This document shows, in pieces, positions 40,164 through 45,003 of a stretch of 45,003 nt of DNA. A program made the position numbers and the translations under genes. Every line of letters begins with the position of its first letter. Position 1 is the stretch's first letter. This stretch comes from a virus. Below the pieces are notes generated by a model. That model was not told where the DNA came from, did not search any database, and saw only the letters and a program-made list of their open reading frames with translations. The stretch spans positions 1 to 45,003 of IMG/VR virus record IMGVR_UViG_3300015194_000004; one strand, 5' to 3'.

Positions 40164-40203
40164 ATCCTTCTCCCGTTTGAACTACCAAGGCTAGGGGAGA
40201 AGC

Positions 40204-40241
40204 GGCGCATGATCTGCCAAGGAGATCATGCGCCATTTTTT
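40204..40241 (+). terminator. Rho-independent terminator of the accessory operon
   Basis: Perfect 12-base stem GGCGCATGATCT/AGATCATGCGCC, 7-base loop, then ATTTTTTC. It is the strongest terminator in the window and separates the conjugation genes from the collagen-like gene. Confidence 0.88.
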
Positions 40242-40552
40242 CTTTCGCTTCTCGCCTTGCCGTCCGGTACAATCGGGTTACAAAAGGCCCTATCTGACGA
40301 AAAACTCCGCTCTCACTCACCGTCGCGCTCTCTTCTCGCCGCTCTCCCCGGCAAGCTTTACCTATCAAACACAATCATTTCAATTCACTCTCCCCCCAGA
40401 AAATCCTCGGAAAAAATCTCGCGAAAATTGTCGCGAAAAAATCCCCTCTCGGAAGAATTCCGAGCGATAAAACAATTCTCCGGGAAATTCCCCCGGAACA
40501 ATCCTGTCTGCAACCGCAGGAACAATCCTGCAAAAATCGAAAGGTAATCCTC
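40242..40552 (+). other. Hairpin-rich leader of the collagen-like gene
   Basis: This non-coding stretch is packed with small dyads: CTCGGAA/TTCCGAG (about 40447-40470), TCCGGG/CCCGGA, CCTG/CAGG, and the direct repeat GGAACAATCCTG (about 40496 and 40519). A promoter for the fibre genes must lie within or before it. The frame 40158-40547 starts at TTG with no ribosome site and is low complexity, so it was not called. Confidence 0.45.
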
Positions 40553-41689
40553 ATGAAAATGCCATGGAACAAAGAAGAATTTCCCGTCCAGATCATCAAC
40601 GAGAATTGTGGTGCCGGAAATGGTGGCGCGGGCGCTCCTGGTCCTGCTGGTCCGGCTGGTGCTGACGGTGCGATGGGCCCTGTTGGACCTGCTGGTCCTG
40701 CTGGCGCTGACGGCCATCCTGGCGCTGACGGCATGGCTGGTCCTCAAGGCGCTCCAGGTATTGCTGGTCCTGCCGGCGCTGATGGCGCTCCAGGCCCTGC
40801 CGGTCACGACGGCAAAGACGGCGTTGACGGAGCTGTCGGCGCGGTCGGTCCTGTCGGCCCCCAGGGAATCCAGGGTCTCCAGGGAGACGCTGGTCCTGCC
40901 GGTCACGCTGGCGCAGATGGTCAAGCTGGCGCGGCCGGTGCGGCCGGTGCTCAGGGCCCCCAGGGCGTAGCTGGCGCTGACGGCGTCCCAGGCGTCCCAG
41001 GGCACGACGGAGCGGACGGGGTGGCGGGTAAGGATGGGGCGGCTGGTTTAATCGGTCCTGCGGGCCCCCAGGGAGTCCAGGGCGTGGCTGGAGCGGACGG
41101 TGCTGCCGGCGTTCCTGGTCACGACGGAGCGGCTGGCGTTGACGGCGCGGTCGGTCCTGCCGGTCCTGCCGGTCCTGCCGGTGTCGCGGGAGCGGACGGA
41201 GCCGCTGGTGTTCCAGGTCACGACGGCAAAGACGGGCTCGATGGCGCGGTCGGGGCAATTGGCCCCGTTGGTCCTGCCGGTCCCCAGGGTGTCGCGGGTG
41301 ATGCCGGTCCTGCCGGTCACGCTGGAGCCGACGGTGTCGCTGGTCCTGCCGGTCCCCAGGGTATCCAGGGTGTCGCAGGCGCTGACGGCGTCCCAGGCGT
41401 TCCTGGTCACGCTGGAGCCGACGGTGTCTCTGGTGTCGATGGCGCGGTCGGACCTGCTGGTCCTGCTGGCGCGGTCGGTCCCGCCGGACCTGCTGGTGCT
41501 GACGGAGCTGCCGGTAAAGACGGAGCCGCTGGCAAGGACGGGCTAATCCCCATCCTCCAGGCTGATCCTACCGACGTTGCCGTGACGGTCTGGGTTCTCC
41601 ACACCCCTCCTGCTGATCCAAGCGGGAAGGATGCGTACACCCTCAAGCTCCGCACGCCGAACTCGGTCGTCGTCCTGGCCCAGGTCTGA
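40553..41689 (+). CDS. Collagen-like fibre protein
   Basis: This 378-residue protein has a short N-terminal anchor (MKMPWNKEEFPVQIINEN), then roughly 300 residues of Gly-X-Y triplets rich in GPA, GAD and GHD (for example GPAGPAGADGAMGPV), and a 50-residue non-collagen cap ending TLKLRTPNSVVVLAQV. Such triplets form trimeric triple helices in phage tail or head fibres. Bacterial and phage collagens lack hydroxyproline; the many Asp and Lys give charge-stabilised helices. ATG 40553 follows AAAGGTAATCCTC. With the beta-helix gene downstream it forms a plus-strand fibre unit apart from the late operon. Confidence 0.88.
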   Translation: MKMPWNKEEFPVQIINENCGAGNGGAGAPGPAGPAGADGAMGPVGPAGPAGADGHPGADGMAGPQGAPGIAGPAGADGAPGPAGHDGKDGVDGAVGAVGPVGPQGIQGLQGDAGPAGHAGADGQAGAAGAAGAQGPQGVAGADGVPGVPGHDGADGVAGKDGAAGLIGPAGPQGVQGVAGADGAAGVPGHDGAAGVDGAVGPAGPAGPAGVAGADGAAGVPGHDGKDGLDGAVGAIGPVGPAGPQGVAGDAGPAGHAGADGVAGPAGPQGIQGVAGADGVPGVPGHAGADGVSGVDGAVGPAGPAGAVGPAGPAGADGAAGKDGAAGKDGLIPILQADPTDVAVTVWVLHTPPADPSGKDAYTLKLRTPNSVVVLAQV

Positions 41690-41694
41690 ACTGA

Positions 41695-41796
41695 ATGAAC
41701 CAAGCAATGGAAGTAGTAAGTGGTTTTCTGTTCGGTGTCGGCCTTATCCTGGCCGCCGCCGCAATGAGGTTCGTGTTCCACATGAACTTCTGCTGA
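41695..41796 (+). CDS. 33-residue membrane peptide
   Basis: The frame starts at ATG 41695, five bases after the collagen stop. The product is one hydrophobic helix (VVSGFLFGVGLILAAAAMRF) with short ends. AGGTCTGAACTGA could serve as ribosome site. A hairpin terminator lies 13 bases after the stop. The size resembles tiny phage holin or membrane-modulating peptides; the function is unknown. Confidence 0.5.
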   Translation: MNQAMEVVSGFLFGVGLILAAAAMRFVFHMNFC

Positions 41797-41808
41797 CGAA
41801 ACGGTGAG

Positions 41809-41836
41809 CGGCGGGTCCTTCGGGGCCCGCCGTTTT
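41809..41836 (+). terminator. Terminator before the spike gene
   Basis: Stem CGGCGGG/CCCGCCG (41809-41815 with 41826-41832), 10-base loop containing TTCG, then TTTT. It ends the collagen transcript, so the spike gene needs its own promoter or read-through. Confidence 0.75.
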
Positions 41837-41857
41837 CCCACCAACGAGGAAAAACAT

Positions 41858-42955
41858 ATGACTCAAACAGCGACTCTTCTCCAGGTAGCCGACGTGCAAG
41901 CTTTGCTTGTTCCGATCTCAGCTCAACTTAAAGTTATTCACGACCAGCTCACAGCTCTCCAAACAGCTACGCCACCGCCAGTGGTGACGCCACCGCCAGC
42001 GACAAGCTTTTTCAACGGCGCAGCGGTTACGGACAATCCAGTAGCCGACCTCGTAAAGGTAGGACCAAACTCCCAGTTCAAAAACTTGTCCGAAGGCTTG
42101 GCCGCAGTGAAGGCAGGCGGGACAGTATTGATTGAGAATGGCGCGACCTTCTGGGAGCAGGGTGTGTTCACTCGTGTCCCATGCACCATCAAGGCCGTGA
42201 CCGCCGTGAAGGACGGGGGCAAGCCTTGGGTACTCGATTGCAAAGGCACTCGCCCAGGTTGGGGCAAGGGCGGCATTCTGGTCCGCTTTGATTCCACCCT
42301 CCAGGACGGTGTGATCATGAACGCCCATGTAAGCAAAGACGACGGCGGCAACGCTGGCGGGGTATGCACTGAGGCGACTTGTGACATCCTGAACATGATC
42401 GACATGGAGATCCATGATTGCGACAACGGCTTGCGCTCCATCCAGGGCCAGGTCGGCAATCACTGGAGTCTCACCAGGGTGAACGTCCATGACTGCGGTC
42501 AGGGTGGACAGTCCATTGGGGCCAGCGGGAATACCCACAACGCCTACATCATCGGGGTTGCGGGGAACTCAGTGCTGAACGCCAAGGATTGCAAGTTCAC
42601 CAAGTCGGGCGAAGGCCACGCTTTCAAGGCTCGGTGGACGGAGCTGAACTTCGATGGTTGCTTGTTTGAGCCAAACACCGAAGGTCGCTGCATTGATCCC
42701 TGTGAAGGCGGGACTTGGAATCTGAACAACTGCACGCTCCACAAGGTGTCAGGCAGTAATCAGAAACAAGTCGCCATGTATGCGGCTGAGAACGTCAACC
42801 ATCCAGGTGCGGGGCTCAAGTTCACGGGCTGCACGTTCAACATGGATACTGACGGCAGCATCTCCAACACTCGTGATGCCATGCCTGCCACGTTTGTGAC
42901 CGGCGGGACGATCAACGGCAATCTCCGGTTCGACGGCAACGTCGTTCGGAACTAA
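41858..42955 (+). CDS. Right-handed beta-helix tailspike-like protein
   Basis: This 365-residue protein has an N-terminal helical linker (LLVPISAQLKVIHDQLTAL), a Pro/Thr hinge (TPPPVVTPPPATS), then a pectin-lyase-like beta-helix: FKNLSEGLAAVKAGGTVLIENG, IHDCDNGLRSIQG, VNVHDCGQGGQSIGASG, AYIIGVAGNSVLNAKDCKF and NCTLHKVSG. Parallel beta-helix proteins of this kind degrade or bind surface polysaccharide. No catalytic residues can be named. ATG 41858 follows GAGGAAAAACAT; the frame opens 54 bases earlier in the terminator. Confidence 0.75.
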   Translation: MTQTATLLQVADVQALLVPISAQLKVIHDQLTALQTATPPPVVTPPPATSFFNGAAVTDNPVADLVKVGPNSQFKNLSEGLAAVKAGGTVLIENGATFWEQGVFTRVPCTIKAVTAVKDGGKPWVLDCKGTRPGWGKGGILVRFDSTLQDGVIMNAHVSKDDGGNAGGVCTEATCDILNMIDMEIHDCDNGLRSIQGQVGNHWSLTRVNVHDCGQGGQSIGASGNTHNAYIIGVAGNSVLNAKDCKFTKSGEGHAFKARWTELNFDGCLFEPNTEGRCIDPCEGGTWNLNNCTLHKVSGSNQKQVAMYAAENVNHPGAGLKFTGCTFNMDTDGSISNTRDAMPATFVTGGTINGNLRFDGNVVRN

Positions 42956-42972
42956 CTTGAAGGGGGCGGCTC

Positions 42973-43458
42973 TTACTGCGTGAACTCGCAGGACGAGTCG
43001 CCCTCGTCTGCCATACTTGTCTGAAGCTCGTACATTTCCCGCTCGTAGTAGTCCTGGTACGCCAGGTAAGTCTGATCCGCCAAGATGATCGGGTACATCA
43101 TGCTCATAGGGTTGCCATTGGTGAAGCGACCCTCCCGGTGGCGGCGGTCCAGCACACAGTGCCCAAGCTCATGGTGCAAAACAAGCTTTCTGGCCGTGTC
43201 GCTGGACTCGTCCCAAAACCTGCGCGAGATCACAATCGAAGGCTTGTATCCTTGGCCGGAGTAGCATAAGCCGATCACGTTGCCCTCGGTCGTCCCGAAC
43301 GCCATGGTGAGGCGGGAGTGGTCTAAAGCTTGTGCAGACCTGCCTTGGGTGAAGCCCTCCGCGACGAAGTCATTCACCAAGGGGAGGAACTCCTTGGGGC
43401 CGGTGAACGCGTGGGAGGACTGGATCACCAGGAAGAACAACACTGTGAAGATTCGCAT
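42973..43458 (-). CDS. Secreted zinc metallopeptidase-like protein
   Basis: This 161-residue protein has a signal peptide (MRIFTVLFFLVIQSSHAF, cleavage near SHA) and LHHELGHCVLDRRHR, an HExxH zinc site with a further His seven residues on. Conserved surrounding sequence (IVISRRFWDESSDTARKLV before, NPMSMMYPIILADQ after) resembles small bacterial HELGH putative metallopeptidases. It would act in the periplasm. It is alone on the minus strand, convergent with the spike gene. Confidence 0.7.
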   Translation of the reverse strand: MRIFTVLFFLVIQSSHAFTGPKEFLPLVNDFVAEGFTQGRSAQALDHSRLTMAFGTTEGNVIGLCYSGQGYKPSIVISRRFWDESSDTARKLVLHHELGHCVLDRRHREGRFTNGNPMSMMYPIILADQTYLAYQDYYEREMYELQTSMADEGDSSCEFTQ

Positions 43459-43516
43459 ACTTTATTATTCAACGTCTGTGTAGTGGGAACAAACAAAAAC
43501 AACAAAGGAGAGAAGA

Positions 43517-43756
43517 ATGACGACAACAATCAAATGCCCCCAATGTGAGGACAAGGTCTGCGGAGCCGATGAAAGCCTCAAGCCTTTCTGTCAGAGAGCA
43601 GAAAAACTGACGAAGCAGAGGCAGGAGATGGAAGCCCAAATAAGCCACCTCCACCCGAGCCTCCAGGCAGAGGCGCGTCATTCCTGGAATGCTCACGTCT
43701 TGAAGCAGGCGACTCTCGTGGGAGAAGAGGTGCTGAAAGCTCGCAAGGAGGTGTAA
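43517..43756 (+). CDS. Small zinc-binding protein with helical tail
   Basis: This 79-residue protein begins with CPQCEDKVCGADESLKPFC, a four-cysteine zinc knuckle with an unusual spacing, followed by a long charged helix (EKLTKQRQEMEAQISHL; EVLKARKEV). ATG 43517 follows AAAGGAGAGAAG, an excellent ribosome site. A hairpin terminator follows. Its role is unknown; proximity to the primase end and the origin-like region hints at DNA or RNA binding. Confidence 0.6.
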   Translation: MTTTIKCPQCEDKVCGADESLKPFCQRAEKLTKQRQEMEAQISHLHPSLQAEARHSWNAHVLKQATLVGEEVLKARKEV

Positions 43757-43759
43757 AAG

Positions 43760-43785
43760 CCCTACTGATTAGGTAGGGAATAGTT
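43760..43785 (+). terminator. Terminator of the small zinc protein gene
   Basis: CCCTAC, loop TGATTAG, GTAGGG, then AATAGTTTT. The stem is six pairs. Moderate strength. Confidence 0.6.
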
Positions 43786-44011
43786 TTCGGGCGGTTTGGG
43801 TGTCGCTGTGACGAGGTGCCGCGGTGACGGTGTTTTTTCCAGGACTTTATATACAGCACTATGCAGTGCGTTAATAAGTACAGGAGAGAAGATAAGATAT
43901 AAATAGTATATATACTATATATATGTCATTCGTCATCTCTTCTGTCATTCCCCAGTATTATCTGGTGCATTACACACCGAGTCAAGGTGACGAAAGAGAT
44001 GACGGGTGACA
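43786..44011. other. AT-rich, dyad-rich intergenic region (origin candidate)
   Basis: About 225 bases without a gene. It contains GCACT-ATGC-AGTGC (about 43856), the perfect 12-base palindrome AGTATATATACT (43905-43916) in a longer AT run, three GTCAT words at 43925-43948, and an 11-base inverted repeat CGTCATCTCTT (43931-43941) with AAGAGATGACG (43994-44004). CCGAGTCAAGG at about 43978 resembles the leader loops of the accessory operon. Its position beside the replicative primase-helicase suits an origin or a control site. Confidence 0.4.
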
Positions 44012-45003
44012 CTACGATTCCGCCGACACCTTCACCCGCACCCCGATCCCCTTCACTTGTCGTTCTAATTTAGTCCGGTGTTCCTTGACGCCCCGGTCCG
44101 CGAGGTAACGAAAGAAGGTGCTCCTCCCCAACTTGGTGTCGAAATTATGAGCGACCCGATGCCAGGCCACGAAGCAAGTCCAGAGGCTAGTTTTGGGAAT
44201 TGTGGCCTCAGAATCAATGAACAGTTGATTGTTGCTGTCAAGAACTTCTCCGTTCTCAATGTCGCGGAGAAACTCCCCCACTGGGTCAGACCGGAGGTTC
44301 CACAAGGTCATGGCCTCCTTGCTGCTCTTGGGTTGGTGGAAGTTCTCATCATCCTGGAGAAGGTCCTCCAAGCCCCTGAGCGCCCAATTGAAGACTCCGT
44401 CCGGGCACTGGTCAAAGCACCAGTTCCAATAATCCCGGATGTGCTTCTCCTTGGGTACGTGTGAGGTGAGTTCGATGAGTGTGAATCTCCGATTGAGCGC
44501 CTTGGAAGATCCAGCAAAAGACTTGGGTAGGTCATTCCCCCCGAACATGTGCACCGAGGGAATGGGGGCGCAGATGACCTCCTTGTACTTGCGTTTGATG
44601 GGCATGGGTTTGCGTTCGATGATCTTCTTCACGATGGCGTCTTGCATCGGCTCATTGAGAGGAATGTCGGTGTCGATGTTGACGAGCTTGCCCACCATGG
44701 ATGTCAGGTGGTCGTCTTTGAACTCAGATGGCGGAACTGAGCAGAGATTTTCTGGGGAGACGAGCCTGGCAGCGATATTGAGTACCGTGCTTTTCCCCGT
44801 ACCTGGGGGGCCATAGACCATGAAGATGTGGGGGAAGGCGGGCAGGAGGCTTGCCCCGAACATGTGTCCAAAGGAGCGTGTCTTCCCCGCCGCATCCAGG
44901 TCTTTATGGACGATTCGTTCCATCATGGCTTCAAACTCGGGGTTTTTGGCCTTCCGCTCATGGTCGTAGGTATAGGGTAGGACGTTGGTGATGAAGTCAG
45001 ACT
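44012..45003 (-). CDS. Bifunctional TOPRIM primase / SF3 helicase, C-terminal part, continues at 138
   Basis: This is the helicase end of the 803-residue protein that starts at 1558. Seen here: the AAA+ SF3 core with Walker A GPPGTGKST, Walker B-like KLVNIDTDIPLNEPM, sensor-type SVHMFGGNDLPKSFAGSSKALNRRF (motif C with Asn and the Arg finger region, read in two parts), then PVGEFLRDIENGEVLD and a winged-helix-like C-terminus (WTCFVAWHRVAHNFDTKLGRSTFF). The frame stays open to the last base. Position 45003 corresponds to 138 in the left copy. Confidence 0.92.
   Translation of the reverse strand, partial: SDFITNVLPYTYDHERKAKNPEFEAMMERIVHKDLDAAGKTRSFGHMFGASLLPAFPHIFMVYGPPGTGKSTVLNIAARLVSPENLCSVPPSEFKDDHLTSMVGKLVNIDTDIPLNEPMQDAIVKKIIERKPMPIKRKYKEVICAPIPSVHMFGGNDLPKSFAGSSKALNRRFTLIELTSHVPKEKHIRDYWNWCFDQCPDGVFNWALRGLEDLLQDDENFHQPKSSKEAMTLWNLRSDPVGEFLRDIENGEVLDSNNQLFIDSEATIPKTSLWTCFVAWHRVAHNFDTKLGRSTFFRYLADRGVKEHRTKLERQVKGIGVRVKVSAES
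44878..45003. repeat. Right copy of 126-base terminal direct repeat
   Basis: It is identical to 13-138. Joining the ends by dropping one copy restores an intact 803-codon primase-helicase (2,412 bases, a multiple of three), which supports a closed assembly. Confidence 0.9.

Noticed and set aside
40158-40547. 129-codon plus frame after the operon terminator
   Set aside because: It starts at TTG without a ribosome site, runs through terminator and leader hairpins, and has low-complexity Ser/Lys/Asn content.
40640-41540. Repeat array resembling a CRISPR or satellite
   Set aside because: The periodicity is nine-base and in frame with Gly-X-Y collagen triplets; there are no constant repeats with unique spacers.
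1-45003. tRNA genes, integrase or lysogeny repressor
   Set aside because: No cloverleaf-like segment with a TTCGA arm and no tyrosine or serine recombinase motifs were noticed in the reading; a tRNA scan would be needed to be certain.

Overview
The window is one essentially complete, circularly closing genome of a tailed double-stranded DNA phage. Bases 13-138 are repeated exactly at 44878-45003, and one 803-codon primase-helicase gene reads in frame across that junction, so the non-redundant molecule is about 44.87 kb. No integrase, excisionase or CI-like repressor was recognised, which suggests a virulent phage. The head genes look like TerS candidate, TerL, a roughly 750-residue portal, scaffold, major capsid and adaptor. 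There is a propeller-like tail protein and no tape-measure gene, so a short-tailed (podovirus-type) virion infecting a Gram-negative host is the best inference. A lipoprotein in the lysis region and several signal peptides fit such a host. The host cannot be named from the sequence.

Layout. (1) 1-1558, minus strand: start of the TOPRIM primase/SF3 helicase, whose 3' end lies at 44012-44877. (2) 1559-1808: a divergent control region with a direct repeat and a 26-base perfect palindrome. (3) 1809-11640, plus strand: early and replication genes, namely small membrane and zinc proteins, an HNH nuclease, an SNF2-type helicase, an SSB-like protein, a metzincin-like peptidase, a DEDDh exonuclease, a basic TR-rich protein, a family A DNA polymerase, a DUF5664-type protein and a VRR-NUC-like nuclease. 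(4) 11644-35844, minus strand: the late operon, with virion, tail-fibre, lysis and head genes in the order opposite to transcription. Two plus-strand genes interrupt it at 23944-24578: a coiled-coil/membrane holin-like protein and a free-standing PAS domain protein. (5) 35845-36441: a gene-poor divergent control region. (6) 36442-40125, plus strand: a lower-GC accessory operon. (7) 40553-42955, plus strand: a collagen-like protein, a tiny membrane peptide and a beta-helix spike-like protein. (8) 42973-44011: a secreted metallopeptidase (minus), a small zinc protein (plus) and an AT-rich origin-like region.

The outstanding content is the accessory operon at 36442-40125. In order it encodes a 67-residue ubiquitin-like beta-grasp protein ending in GGNK, an E2-like protein with a Cys-rich tandem-repeat tail, a JAMM/JAB isopeptidase with the full metal-binding motif, and a minimal ThiF/E1-like enzyme. 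This is a full set of parts for making, conjugating and removing a ubiquitin-like modifier, in the same gene order (modifier, E2, deubiquitinase, E1) as the bacterial Bil antiphage operon, but here inside a phage. A rho-independent terminator between the modifier gene and the enzyme genes suggests that the modifier is made in excess. Repeated hairpins with a shared loop sit in the leaders of the operon.

The genome is also unusually rich in the word AAAACAAG/CTTGTTTT and its shorter relative CAAGC/GCTTG, often arranged as inverted pairs in control regions.
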